Source: an uncultured Eubacteriales bacterium (GTDB lineage: Bacteria > Bacillota > Clostridia > Oscillospirales > Oscillospiraceae). From it: DNA of 14,926 bases. The stretch is from contig URGL01000060.1 in NCBI GenBank assembly GCA_900547405.1, forward strand, positions 1-14,926. The letters run 5' to 3'. The notes under the pieces are model-generated. The model was not told the origin of the DNA. It saw nothing but the letters and a program-made list of their open reading frames with translations, and did not search any database. How positions within the stretch are numbered: position 1 is the first letter of the stretch; each line of letters opens with the position of its first letter. Below, in pieces: positions 1-8,071 of the stretch. The position numbers and the translations under genes are program-made.

Positions 1-291
1 TGGAGAGGGTGGACCGGGCGCAGCCCGGGACGGGTGTGGAGGGGACCCCTGAAAGTTAAGACCGGGCTTCACTGAACGGTAGGGCTTCACGCTCGCGTAG
101 GGGACGATGCCCTCATCGTCCCGCAACCTTACGGGCGAGACCGGCAGGTATAAACGTACCGTTTCGGTCGTCGGACCATCGGGGCGATGTGGGCATCGCC
201 CCCTACGCGAATCACGGATTTTGCCGTTAAATTGAGCCCGGATTTAACCGGTAGGGGTCCCCTCCACACCCGCCGCTGCGGCGGCACCCTC
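1..291. repeat. large palindromic intergenic repeat (MITE-like)
   Basis: This gene-free stretch is one long imperfect inverted repeat. A 20-bp perfect arm at 31-50 (CGGGTGTGGAGGGGACCCCT) is matched by its reverse complement at 253-272, and the match continues inward imperfectly (TTAA, then CCGGGCT). Each arm also carries its own 9-bp hairpin: GGGACGATG with loop CCCT at 101-122, and GGGGCGATG with loop TGGG at 181-202. An A-T pair in one is replaced by G-C in the other. The outer ends (GAGGGTG at 5-11, CACCCTC at 285-291) flank further small GC hairpins, and the centre (139-169) folds as GACCG/CGGTC around GGTA/TACC. The whole would form a branched, cloverleaf-like cruciform or RNA. It may extend left of the window. 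No transposase is present. It could be a non-autonomous mobile element or a REP-like repeat. Confidence 0.7.
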
Positions 292-318
292 GGAAGGCAC
301 AGAGGGCAGGGGCTTTTC

Positions 319-1224
319 TTACTCCATCTTTCTGAGCTTCTCCAGCACCTGCTGGAAATAGTCGGGCAATGGGGCGAAAACCAGGATCGGCCGCCCGTCT
401 CTGGGATGCCGGAAGCAGAGGGCTCCGGCGTGGAGGCACTGGCTGGACTGGCCCAATTCCGGCTTTTTGTGGCCATAGACCGTATCACCCAGGATCGGGT
501 GACCGATGTAGGCCATATGGACCCGGATCTGATGGGTCCGTCCTGTCTCCAGGCGGCAGCGGATATGGGTGTAGCCCCGAAACCGCTCCACCACCTCCCA
601 ATGGGTGACGGCGGGCTTGGAATTCCGCTGGGTGACGCACATTTTTTTCCGGTCCGTGGGATGCCGGCCAATGGGGGCATCCACGGTGCCGCTGTCCTCC
701 CGGAAGGAGCCGCAGACAATGGCCTCGTAAGTCCTCGCCATGGAGTGGTCCTTCAGCTGGGAGGCAAGCACCGTGTGGGCCAGGTCGTTTTTGGCAATGG
801 CGAGAAGGCCGGAGGTGTCTTTGTCGATGCGGTGAACAATGCCGGGCCGCAGCTCTCCATTGATGCCTGAGAGGCTGTCCCCCATGGCGTAGAGAAGACC
901 GTTGACCAGGGTATCGTCCTGATGCCCGGCGGCAGGATGGACCACCAGGCCCTTGGGCTTATTGATGACGGCCACATCTTCGTCCTCGTAGACGATCTCC
1001 AGCGGGATGTCCTTGGGGGCGATATCCACCTCCTTGGGCTCCGGGATGGTGTATTCCACAGTGTCTCCCAGGTTCAGCCGGTCATTCTTCTTGGGAAGTT
1101 TTCCGTTCAGGCGCACGGCTCCGGCCTCAATGAGCTTCTGGGCGGCGCTGCGGCTCAGGTGATCCCCCTGGCGGGAGAGGAAGGCATCCAGCCGCTCGCC
1201 GTTCTGATCCGCGGTCAGGCGCAT
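319..1224 (-). CDS. RluA-family 23S rRNA-type pseudouridine synthase (RluD/YlyB-like)
   Basis: Converts specific uridines in rRNA to pseudouridine in the cytoplasm. The 301-residue length is normal for the RluD group. Residues 1-60 form an S4 RNA-binding domain (ERLDAFLS, then SRSAAQKLIEAGAVRLNGK). The catalytic domain follows, with the RluA signature HRIDKDTSGL at 131-140; Asp134 is the expected catalytic aspartate. INKPKGLVVHPAAGH (88-101) and RLETGRTHQIRVH are further family motifs. The ATG lies inside the last codons of lspA (10-bp overlap), so the two are translationally coupled, with AAGGATG upstream as a plausible ribosome site. The lspA to RluA-family order is the same as lspA-ylyB in Bacillus subtilis. 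The exact target uridine cannot be read from sequence. Confidence 0.95.
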   Translation of the reverse strand: MRLTADQNGERLDAFLSRQGDHLSRSAAQKLIEAGAVRLNGKLPKKNDRLNLGDTVEYTIPEPKEVDIAPKDIPLEIVYEDEDVAVINKPKGLVVHPAAGHQDDTLVNGLLYAMGDSLSGINGELRPGIVHRIDKDTSGLLAIAKNDLAHTVLASQLKDHSMARTYEAIVCGSFREDSGTVDAPIGRHPTDRKKMCVTQRNSKPAVTHWEVVERFRGYTHIRCRLETGRTHQIRVHMAYIGHPILGDTVYGHKKPELGQSSQCLHAGALCFRHPRDGRPILVFAPLPDYFQQVLEKLRKME

Positions 1225-1697
1225 TTCTTCTCATCCTTCCAGAATTCTTTGTTGAAAAAGCCCAGGCTTACAAACAGGGCAAGGCAGCCGCAGGTGATGA
1301 AGCAGTCCGCCACGTTGAACACCGGGAAGGAGATGAACTGGGTCTCGATCATGTCCACCACATAGCCCAGACGGATCCGGTCCACCATGTTTCCAAGGCC
1401 TCCGGCATAGATGGCCGCGATACACCAGCGCTCAAAGGGTGTAAAGGGCATCCGCTTGCGGAAGTATTCATAAAAGATCATACCGGTAAACACCAGGAAG
1501 ATCAAAGCAAAGAGCCACTGCATTCCCTCGAAAGAGGAAAAAGCCGCCCCGGTATTCTGTAGATAGGTGAAGTCCAGAAATCCGGGCAAAAAATCCACAT
1601 GGCCGGACAGGGGGATATTCGCCACCACCAAAGCCTTGACGGCCTGATCCAGCCCCACCGCAAAGGCCACAAAAAGAACGTAGAACACAAACTGCAT
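1215..1697 (-). CDS. lspA: lipoprotein signal peptidase II
   Basis: Membrane aspartyl protease that removes the signal peptide of prolipoproteins ahead of the lipid-modified cysteine. The length of 160 residues is typical. Hydrophobic segments lie at about 2-18, 60-77, 91-104 and 130-147, giving the expected four membrane helices. Family motifs are visible: NTGAAFS at 48-54, GNMVDR at 102-107 and FNVAD at 127-131. Asp106 and Asp131 are the expected catalytic pair. The start is preceded by GGAGGAAG, a good ribosome site. The gene has its own promoter and runs into the pseudouridine synthase gene. The lipoprotein encoded at 5611-7140 is one likely substrate in this cell. Confidence 0.97.
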   Translation of the reverse strand: MQFVFYVLFVAFAVGLDQAVKALVVANIPLSGHVDFLPGFLDFTYLQNTGAAFSSFEGMQWLFALIFLVFTGMIFYEYFRKRMPFTPFERWCIAAIYAGGLGNMVDRIRLGYVVDMIETQFISFPVFNVADCFITCGCLALFVSLGFFNKEFWKDEKKCA

Positions 1698-1727
1698 TGC
1701 CTGCTTCCTCCGAATAAAAGTGGACCT

Positions 1728-1756
1728 ATTTTACCATGTGTGTCCCGGAATGTCAA
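1728..1756 (-). promoter_or_regulatory. sigma-A promoter of lspA
   Basis: On the minus strand a perfect -35 TTGACA (1751-1756) is separated by 17 bp from TAAAAT (1728-1733), and TGG directly before the -10 gives an extended -10. The predicted start leaves a leader of about 25 nt before lspA. The promoter separates lspA and its partner from citF upstream, although no clear terminator lies between them. Confidence 0.75.
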
Positions 1757-1791
1757 ATCCGGCCTCTATAAATCTGCCGGTGCGCCATACG

Positions 1792-3351
1792 CTATCGGAT
1801 CCTGCGGATCACATCCAGCACGGTGCCGTCCCTGGCTTCTACGATGGCTACCACCTCGCTGCCGGTGTTCACCCCCTTGGGCACTCCCGTAATGGACAGG
1901 GCCAGATCCCGCAGATACTCGATGGACACGGTCTGAATGCCCGCGTCTTCCAGGTCCTGCTTCAGCTGGCAGTAGCTCCGGTGCTTGGGATTCAGGGCAA
2001 TCCCGGCTTGGGTGACCACACAGGCCACGCTTTCTCCCGGCGTGCAGCAGGTAAAGACCCGGCTGACCACCGAAGGCGTCCGGCCCCGGACGATGGGCAG
2101 CACCACAATGGAGATATCCGCCCCCTCGGCCACATCCGGGCCGCCGCCCAGGCCCCCCATCATCTGGCCGGAGGAACTGGTGAGGATGTTGACATGGAAG
2201 TCCGTATCCACTTCCAGGGCGCTGAGGACCCCGAAATTCAGGTGGTCCAGGTAGCTGCCCCGCCGGAAGGGATTGGCGTAATCCGAGTTGTCGATCTCGT
2301 AGACACCGGGGCGGCTGGGGATGGCCTTGGCGGCTACGGCATCGAAGGATTGACTACAGGCAACGGCCCGGACCAGACCGGCATCGTACAGATCGATGAT
2401 GGCGGCGGTAATGCCCCCCAGGGCAAAGCTGGCGGTGATATTCCGCTGGCGCATCTTCTCTGCCAGATAGTTTGTGCAGGCAATGCTGATGGCCCCCACA
2501 CCGGTCTGGAAGGAGAAGCCGTTTCGGAACAGAGAGGAGGCGCAGATCAGCTCCGCCGTCATTTTGGCGATCATCAGATCCCGGGGATTTTTGGTGAGCC
2601 GGGCGGCACCGGCACCGATTTTTGCCGGATTCCCGATCTGGGGCACGGTGACCACGTAGTCCACATACTGCTGGCTGATGCTCACAGGCACACAGGGGTA
2701 GTCCACCAGAGTGTCCGTGATCACGATGACCTTCCCCGCGTGCTGGGCGTCCACAAAGGCGTAGCCCAGGCTGCCGCAGGGGTTGGCCCCTACCTGACCG
2801 GTGCAGTTGCCCCAGGCATCGGCGGCGGAGGCAGCCAGGAAGGCCACATCGATCTGGAGCTCCCCGGCCTCAATGGCTCTGGGTCGGGCTCCATGGGGCC
2901 GGAGGATCACGGGCTCGGCCAGAGTCACTTCTCCGCTGAGCAGGCCGTCACCCAGGGCCCCCCGAATGCCGCTGGCCTCTACGGCGGTAATGGTTCCGTC
3001 CCGCAGAAATTCCAGCAGGTCACAGTTCTGAATGTTCACCACGGCGCTGGGGGCAAAGCGGAGGCCCTTGATGCCCAGGCTCTGGATGGCCTTCAGCACC
3101 AGGCCCACGGTGCAGTCCCCCTCCCGGAAGCAGTGGTGGAAGGAGATGGTCATGCCGTCCCTGAGCCCCGCGGCACGGATGGCGGAAACCAGATCCTTTT
3201 GAAGCTTCGGCTCCCGGCTGTTCTCCCGCTGGACCTTCCGGCAGGTCCGGACAGTCCCGGAATAGGCCTGCTCCCGGCCCAGGCCTTCGTAAGGATGTAT
3301 TTCATAGCTGCCCACACGTTCCGGCAGATCTCTTCCCACAGCGTTTTTCAT
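1792..3351 (-). CDS. citF: citrate lyase alpha subunit (citrate CoA-transferase)
   Basis: The alpha subunit transfers the acyl carrier protein from acetyl to citrate, giving citryl-ACP and acetate (EC 2.8.3.10). It is a cytoplasmic part of the citrate lyase complex. The length of 519 residues matches the family (about 510). Recognisable segments are ISFHHCFREGD (69-79), FQTGVGAISIA (281-291), NPFRRGSYLDHLNFG (360-374), GGLGGGPDVAEGAD (399-412) and VVTQAGIALNP (445-455). The ATG overlaps the citE stop as ATGA, with AAAGGAG upstream, so the genes are translationally coupled. It is last in the citDEF block and ends about 36 bp before the lspA promoter. No full-length feature looks degraded. Confidence 0.96.
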   Translation of the reverse strand: MKNAVGRDLPERVGSYEIHPYEGLGREQAYSGTVRTCRKVQRENSREPKLQKDLVSAIRAAGLRDGMTISFHHCFREGDCTVGLVLKAIQSLGIKGLRFAPSAVVNIQNCDLLEFLRDGTITAVEASGIRGALGDGLLSGEVTLAEPVILRPHGARPRAIEAGELQIDVAFLAASAADAWGNCTGQVGANPCGSLGYAFVDAQHAGKVIVITDTLVDYPCVPVSISQQYVDYVVTVPQIGNPAKIGAGAARLTKNPRDLMIAKMTAELICASSLFRNGFSFQTGVGAISIACTNYLAEKMRQRNITASFALGGITAAIIDLYDAGLVRAVACSQSFDAVAAKAIPSRPGVYEIDNSDYANPFRRGSYLDHLNFGVLSALEVDTDFHVNILTSSSGQMMGGLGGGPDVAEGADISIVVLPIVRGRTPSVVSRVFTCCTPGESVACVVTQAGIALNPKHRSYCQLKQDLEDAGIQTVSIEYLRDLALSITGVPKGVNTGSEVVAIVEARDGTVLDVIRRIR

Positions 3352-4241
3352 AGGCGCTCCTTTCCCAGCAGTCCGGCGGCGCGAGCCTGGTCCAGCACGG
3401 TCCTGGCCCGGATCTCTACAGGCTTGTCCACCATGCTGCCGTCTACCACCACCACGCCGGTGTGCTGTTTGGCCCCCTGCTCCAAGGCGGCCACAATTTT
3501 CAGGGCGTTGCGGATCTCCTTGTCCGAGGGCGTAAAGGCCCGGTTCACAATGTCGATCTGGCTGGGATGGATGACGGTCTTTCCGTCAAAGCCCAGGCCC
3601 CGGGTGGTTTTCAGGTCCTCCTCCAGCCCCTCCGTATCCCGGAAGTCGCTGAATACCGCATCCTGGGCGGAAATGCCCGCCAGGCGGCAGGCCTCCAGCA
3701 CCTGCATCCGGGCATAGAAGATCTCGAATCCGTCCTTGCTCCGCTTGGCCCCCATGCTGGCGCAGTAGTCCTCGGCCCCCAGGGCCAGGGCCACCACCCG
3801 GGGGCTGGAAAGGGCGATTTCTCGCGCGTGAACGGCTCCCAGGGCGGACTCAATGTTGCACCAGAGCTCTGTCTGCCCAACAGGGATCCCCGCCTGGCGC
3901 TCTATGCGGGTGATCTCCCGGTCGATGTTCACGATCTCCTCCGGATGCTCCACCTTGGGGATCCGCAGGGCATCCGGCCGGGCCCGGACGGCCATTTCCA
4001 GGTCCTCCGGAAGCTCGGCAGAATAGATGCCGTTGACCCGGATCAATACATATTTATCAGGGGGCCGGTGATAGCGCACCGCCTCATAAACCAGGAACCG
4101 GGCCGCGTCCTTGGAGTCTGCCGCTACGGAGTCCTCCAGGTCGTAGACCACACAGTCCTCGTGGTAAAACCGGGCCTCCAGCATTTTTCCGGGACTGGAG
4201 CCTCCCACATAGAGAGAGGTCCTCTTCAGGCTGTCACCCAT
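3348..4241 (-). CDS. citE: citrate lyase beta subunit (citryl-ACP lyase)
   Basis: Cleaves citryl-ACP to oxaloacetate and acetyl-ACP (EC 4.1.3.34), using Mg2+. At 297 residues it is the normal CitE length and belongs to the HpcH/HpaI aldolase/citrate lyase TIM-barrel family. Visible motifs are VVYDLEDSVA (31-40), LIRVNG (66-71), ESALG (131-135) with Glu131 and GAEDYC (155-160) with Asp158 as likely metal ligands, and GKTVIHPSQI (220-229). The ATG overlaps the citD stop by 8 bp and has GGGAGGA upstream, inside citD. Related beta-methylmalyl- or citramalyl-CoA lyases share the fold, but the citD and citF neighbours make citrate lyase the best call. Confidence 0.95.
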   Translation of the reverse strand: MGDSLKRTSLYVGGSSPGKMLEARFYHEDCVVYDLEDSVAADSKDAARFLVYEAVRYHRPPDKYVLIRVNGIYSAELPEDLEMAVRARPDALRIPKVEHPEEIVNIDREITRIERQAGIPVGQTELWCNIESALGAVHAREIALSSPRVVALALGAEDYCASMGAKRSKDGFEIFYARMQVLEACRLAGISAQDAVFSDFRDTEGLEEDLKTTRGLGFDGKTVIHPSQIDIVNRAFTPSDKEIRNALKIVAALEQGAKQHTGVVVVDGSMVDKPVEIRARTVLDQARAAGLLGKERL

Positions 4242-4539
4242 GGCGATGGTCCTCCCTTCCCCAGTCGTATTTCACTTCGGCGCTGCGGCACAGGGCGCAC
4301 ATGGTCCGGGCCCGGATGGCGCAGTCCAGGGCTCCATGGTCCAGCACCGTGATTTCCGCGTCTTTGACCTCCAGTTCCCCCAGAACCTCCAGAACGGTGG
4401 CCTCGATGGCATCCCCGAACTGGGCCAGCACATCGCTTTTCAGATCAATGGTAATGCCGCCGTCCGGATTGGGTGCGGCGGAAATCAGGCAGTCGCTGGA
4501 TTCCAGGGTTCCCGCTGTGGCGTATTTTTTCAGTATCAT
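4234..4539 (-). CDS. citD: citrate lyase gamma subunit (acyl carrier protein)
   Basis: This small acyl carrier protein holds the acetyl or citryl group on a phosphoribosyl-dephospho-CoA prosthetic arm. At 101 residues it is close to the usual CitD length. The AGTLESSD segment places a serine at position 14, the residue modified in known CitD proteins. A GAGGTGA ribosome site precedes the ATG. The gene starts only 18 bp after the terminator stem that follows the ADPRG gene, and no good promoter fits in that space, so transcription probably enters from the upstream operon. The genes for making and attaching the arm and acetylating it (citX, citG, citC) are not in this window and must lie elsewhere if the enzyme is active. 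Confidence 0.95.
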   Translation of the reverse strand: MILKKYATAGTLESSDCLISAAPNPDGGITIDLKSDVLAQFGDAIEATVLEVLGELEVKDAEITVLDHGALDCAIRARTMCALCRSAEVKYDWGREDHRHG

Positions 4540-4556
4540 GTTGTCACCTCGTATAG

Positions 4557-4582
4557 AAAAGCCCCTCTCCTGCCGGAGAGGG
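4557..4582 (-). terminator. intrinsic terminator between the ADPRG gene and citD
   Basis: On the minus strand a perfect 10-bp stem (GCCCCTCTCC, loop GGCA, GGAGAGGGGC) at 4561-4582 is followed by TTTTCTAT. The U-tract is short, so leaky termination is likely. It sits inside a run of genes on one strand and could reduce citDEF expression relative to the transporter genes. Confidence 0.7.
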
Positions 4583-4596
4583 GCAAAAACGGAATA

Positions 4597-5586
4597 TTAC
4601 CCTTCCAGAATGATGTCCGTGATCTTCTCCGCATAATCCCGGATGTCGATGCCCTTGGTGAAATTCAGGCAGGTGCCGCTGGGATAGCGGGTCTTCTCGA
4701 TCCAGGCGGCGGGCATCCGGGAGGCGCCATATCTGGCACCCAGGATCACACCGGCTACCGCGCCGATGGTGTCCGCGTCCCGTCCGAAGTTACCGGCCAG
4801 GGTCACGCCCTTGCGGAAATCGTCATGGCAGGCCTTCAGGCACACAAAGGCAGAGGGGATGGCTTCGGCGGTGGTGGCCCACTGGGTGGTCCACAGGTAG
4901 TCGTGAATTTCCATCCAGGCCTCCAGGAGGCTGCCCTTCCGGTCCAGGATCTCGAAGGCGCCCTTCAGATTGTGGTAGAGCCAGCTGTCCTCGGGGATGG
5001 CGGCCCAGGCGGCATCCATGATCTCCTCAAAGGAGCCGTCCACCATGGCTACAGCTACGGCGGCGGCCACAGCCTGGGCACCCCAGACACCGTCCCGGTA
5101 GTGGCTGACCTCGGATTCGATCCGGGCCAGCTCCATAGCCCGCTCCGGGTCACCGGCGCAGACAATGCCTACGGGGCCAATGCGCATGGAGGAGCCGTCG
5201 CTCATGTGGAATACGTTGAATTTGCCGGTCAGGGGGGGCAGCAGCCCCTTGCGCAGATTGTTGGCCGCCTCGATCTCACTGGCACCGCCCCGCTTGTACT
5301 CGTCCTGTACGCACACATCCTCCATCCAGGACTTGACGCACTCCTCGGTGGTCAGCTTGCCCCGGCAGCGGATCAGGGTCTTGGCGGTGAGCAGGGCAAA
5401 CTCCGTATCATCGGTGCTCCAGGAGGCACCCTTGTTGAAATCCGTGGTGACCTGGTAAGCGGCCCGGTTCTCGGCCTTCCGGGAGGCATCGCCAAAGGAG
5501 TCGCCAATGGCAAGGCCGCTGAGGGCACCGTAGACCTTGTCAAAGACCTTTTCCCGGTCCTGAATAAAAGCTTCTCTGGTAATCAT
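4597..5586 (-). CDS. ADP-ribosylglycohydrolase (ADPRG/DraG-fold) family protein
   Basis: A di-metal hydrolase of the ADPRG fold. Known members cleave ADP-ribose or other ribosyl bonds, but the substrate here is unknown. The 329-residue protein starts its domain with GALSGLAIGDSFG (20-32). The two metal-ligand motifs are present: STDDTEFAL (57-65; Asp59 and Asp60) and FGRDADTIGAVAG (267-279; Asp270 and Asp272). All key acidic residues are therefore kept. AAAGGA precedes the ATG, 24 bp after the substrate-binding protein stop, and the terminator follows. No signal peptide is seen, so it acts in the cytoplasm. Being the last gene of a sugar ABC operon argues for action on the imported solute rather than on ADP-ribosylated nitrogenase reductase. 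Confidence 0.9.
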   Translation of the reverse strand: MITREAFIQDREKVFDKVYGALSGLAIGDSFGDASRKAENRAAYQVTTDFNKGASWSTDDTEFALLTAKTLIRCRGKLTTEECVKSWMEDVCVQDEYKRGGASEIEAANNLRKGLLPPLTGKFNVFHMSDGSSMRIGPVGIVCAGDPERAMELARIESEVSHYRDGVWGAQAVAAAVAVAMVDGSFEEIMDAAWAAIPEDSWLYHNLKGAFEILDRKGSLLEAWMEIHDYLWTTQWATTAEAIPSAFVCLKACHDDFRKGVTLAGNFGRDADTIGAVAGVILGARYGASRMPAAWIEKTRYPSGTCLNFTKGIDIRDYAEKITDIILEG

Positions 5587-5610
5587 GTTTATCCTTTCCC
5601 TGCGGTAAAT

Positions 5611-7140
5611 TTACTGGAAGGTGGTCTGCAGCAGAGCGTCGAAGTCGTTGCCGCCGGCGTTGTTCCATTCCTCCACAAAGGCATCGAAGGAATCAATGGA
5701 CTTCACGCCACGGATGATGTCGGCCGCATACTCGTTGTACAGGTTCGTCATAGCATCCCACTGGGGAGCCAGCTCTTCGGGGATCAGCAGGCTGTGGTCC
5801 ATGGCGGAGTACTTGCCGACCATCTCCAGGGACTCGCTGGCAGCGGGCGTCAGCACGGGCTCGGCCAGAGGCGTCTCAGGATCCAGCTTGTCGGTGGTAT
5901 CCCAGAACCGGGCCCACCAGCCGGAGAACTTGTCGGTAAAGACGATCTTGCCATCCTCAATGTTGTACTGCTTGCCCTCGATGCCAACCTTATCCAGGAT
6001 CCGGCCCTCAGGGCTGGCCATGAACTCCATCACGGCCCAGGCAGCGTCCTTATTCTGGCTGTCCGCATTGATGCCGTAGCCACGGGACTCCTTGGTCACA
6101 TCGATGGAGGTATAGGCCTGGGACACGCCCTTGGCGGGAGGCAGGATGGTCAGAGCGGCATCCTCACCGTGGACGGCCCGCATCTTGGTGTCGTAAACCT
6201 GGACGGTGCCGCCGGCAGTACCGGCAACAATGGCGGCATCGCCGTCATACCAGCGCTGCTCCATGACATCCCAGGTGTTGGTCAGGAAGTCGGGATCCAG
6301 CAGGCCCTCGGCATACAGCTTGGCATAGAACTCCAGCTTTGCCTTCTCTGCCTGGCTGGCCTTGCTGAAGATCCACTTGCCGTTCTCCTGGAGGCAGGTG
6401 CCGGTAACGCCGAAAGCGTGATTGAAGATGCTGTCCAGACGGGCCAGGCTGCCATCGGCAGTCAGGGCGTTCTTGCACAGGCCCTTGTCCTGGAGCTCCT
6501 TCATAAAGGTGTAGTAGTTGTCAACAGTGGGGTCGGCAATGAGGGCTTCGTAGCTGTCGCACTGCTTGGCCAGGTCCGTCCGGATGCCGGGGGTGGAGAC
6601 ACGGGGAGGCGCCAGCCACAGCAGGTAGGGGTAGTTCTTCATCTTCTCCACATTGGTCTCGTTCATCAGTTCTTTGACATAGGTGGAGCTCTCGATGTAG
6701 GGGGTCAGGTCTTCCAGCAGGCCCTGAGCGGAAACGGCCTCGTCGCCACCCTGGAAGTAGATGAGGTCCGCGTCCACCTCGCCGTTCATGACGGCCAGGG
6801 GCATGGCGGTCTTGTAGCTGCTGGAGGGGGGATCTACAAACTCTACGTTGACATACTGACCGTGGGCAGCCATTTTTTCGTTGATGGCGGCCACCAGAGA
6901 GACAACGTCCTCCTCATCGGGGAAAACGTCCTTGCAGACGACCTTTACGGTAACAGGCGCGTCGGGGGTGCCAATGGCGGGCCAGCCCTCGGAATCGGTG
7001 GCCTGCTCAGCGGCGGCAGTGGCGGCAGCTGCCTGGGTAGCAGCAGCGGTGGTCTCAGCGGGGGCCGAGCCGGAGCCGCATCCGGCCAATACGCAGATCA
7101 GCATGGCCAGGACCAACAGCAAAGAGATGTGCTTTTTCAT
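5611..7140 (-). CDS. ABC transporter extracellular solute-binding lipoprotein (CUT1, LplA-like)
   Basis: Captures the substrate outside the cell and delivers it to the two permeases encoded upstream. The 509-residue protein begins with a lipoprotein signal peptide: a KKH n-region, a hydrophobic core and LAGC with Cys21 as the lipidated residue. A low-complexity Ala/Thr-rich linker (about 24-47) tethers it. The mature domain, about 460 residues and rich in tryptophan and tyrosine, has the size and pattern of large family-1 binding proteins of the LplA/YtcQ type, which usually bind oligosaccharides or glycosides. The ligand cannot be deduced. GGAGG and AAAGGAAC lie upstream of the ATG. The gene follows the second permease by 36 bp and precedes the ADPRG gene by 24 bp. 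Confidence 0.93.
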   Translation of the reverse strand: MKKHISLLLVLAMLICVLAGCGSGSAPAETTAAATQAAAATAAAEQATDSEGWPAIGTPDAPVTVKVVCKDVFPDEEDVVSLVAAINEKMAAHGQYVNVEFVDPPSSSYKTAMPLAVMNGEVDADLIYFQGGDEAVSAQGLLEDLTPYIESSTYVKELMNETNVEKMKNYPYLLWLAPPRVSTPGIRTDLAKQCDSYEALIADPTVDNYYTFMKELQDKGLCKNALTADGSLARLDSIFNHAFGVTGTCLQENGKWIFSKASQAEKAKLEFYAKLYAEGLLDPDFLTNTWDVMEQRWYDGDAAIVAGTAGGTVQVYDTKMRAVHGEDAALTILPPAKGVSQAYTSIDVTKESRGYGINADSQNKDAAWAVMEFMASPEGRILDKVGIEGKQYNIEDGKIVFTDKFSGWWARFWDTTDKLDPETPLAEPVLTPAASESLEMVGKYSAMDHSLLIPEELAPQWDAMTNLYNEYAADIIRGVKSIDSFDAFVEEWNNAGGNDFDALLQTTFQ

Positions 7141-7176
7141 AGTTCCTTTGTTCCTCCGTTTGTTTAAAATTTTTGG

Positions 7177-8070
7177 TTATTCCTTCACGCCGCCAGCCAT
7201 GACGTTCTTGGTGTAGAACTTCAAAACCAACGGATAAACCAACAAAATGGGAATGATGGCCACAATAATGGTGGCATACTGCAGGGCCGTATAGTCCAGC
7301 TTGGCCAGAGCGTTGTAATCAAACAGGTTCTGGGTGCCGATGAGGGTCGTCACGTCTCCGTCCACAACGAATTTGCGCAGGATGACCTGGAGGGGGACCT
7401 TGCTGATGGAGGAGATGTAGATACCGGACCGGTAGTATTCATTCCACCGGGCCACACCGTAGAACATGGTAAGGGTCGCCACACCGGCCTTGGCCAGGGG
7501 GCAGACGATCTTGAAGAGAATGCTGAAATGGTTGGCCCCATCGATCCGGGCGGCCTCATAGAGAGAAGGGGGCACCGCCTCGAAGTAGCGCATCATGACG
7601 ATGAGATAATACACGTTCATGGCCTGACACAGGATGATGGACCACTGGGAGCCCGTGAGCTTCAGGGCCTTCACCACCATGTATTCCGGCACAATGCCCG
7701 GATCGAAGAGCATCATGATGATGAAGAATACCATGAGTACCCGCTTGCCAACCAGTTGGGGCCGGGTCAGGGCGTAGGCCGCCAGGATGGTCAGCAGAAT
7801 GTTCAGCACCGTACCCACCAGGGTGATGAAGAGCGAATTGAAAATAGAGGGCAGCACATTCTTATTGCTGAACAGCACCTGGTAGTTGATGAAGGTCAGG
7901 CCCTTCGGTAGGATATCCAGGCCGTTCATGCCGCCGGATCGGAGGGGATCCGACAGGGACCTTGCCAGAATGTGCAGCAGAGGCACCACCATGGTCAGGG
8001 TCAGCAGAAACAGGATCGCCATCAGGACGAACTGGAACAGCCCCAGCCGTTTTGTTTTCTTGGAATTCAT
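7177..8070 (-). CDS. CUT1 sugar ABC transporter permease (LplC/YtcP-like)
   Basis: The second inner-membrane channel subunit of the importer, 297 residues from the chosen start. Predicted membrane segments begin with FVLMAILFLLTLTMVVPLL, and several more follow. The EAA loop that docks the ATPase is visible as YEAARIDGANHFSILFKIVCP. The start MNSKKTKRL at 8070 is preferred over an upstream in-frame ATG at 8145 because it has GGAGAGGGAG upstream, lies 1 bp after the previous gene's stop, and matches the usual N-terminus; the longer form would overlap the previous gene by 74 bp. MNSKK is typical of the inside end of such proteins. Confidence 0.94.
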   Translation of the reverse strand: MNSKKTKRLGLFQFVLMAILFLLTLTMVVPLLHILARSLSDPLRSGGMNGLDILPKGLTFINYQVLFSNKNVLPSIFNSLFITLVGTVLNILLTILAAYALTRPQLVGKRVLMVFFIIMMLFDPGIVPEYMVVKALKLTGSQWSIILCQAMNVYYLIVMMRYFEAVPPSLYEAARIDGANHFSILFKIVCPLAKAGVATLTMFYGVARWNEYYRSGIYISSISKVPLQVILRKFVVDGDVTTLIGTQNLFDYNALAKLDYTALQYATIIVAIIPILLVYPLVLKFYTKNVMAGGVKE

Positions 8071-8071
8071 G

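Noticed and set aside
241..253. TTAACCGGTAG similar to the operator core
   Set aside because: It is part of the palindromic repeat arm and has no promoter or related gene next to it.
1720..3717. 665-codon open frame on the plus strand
   Set aside because: Antisense to citF and the end of citE; low-complexity translation with no family motif.
4240..7167. 975-codon open frame on the plus strand
   Set aside because: It lies opposite citD, the ADPRG gene and the binding-protein gene, all with clear family motifs. Its Gly/His/Val-rich translation is typical of antisense frames in GC-rich coding DNA.
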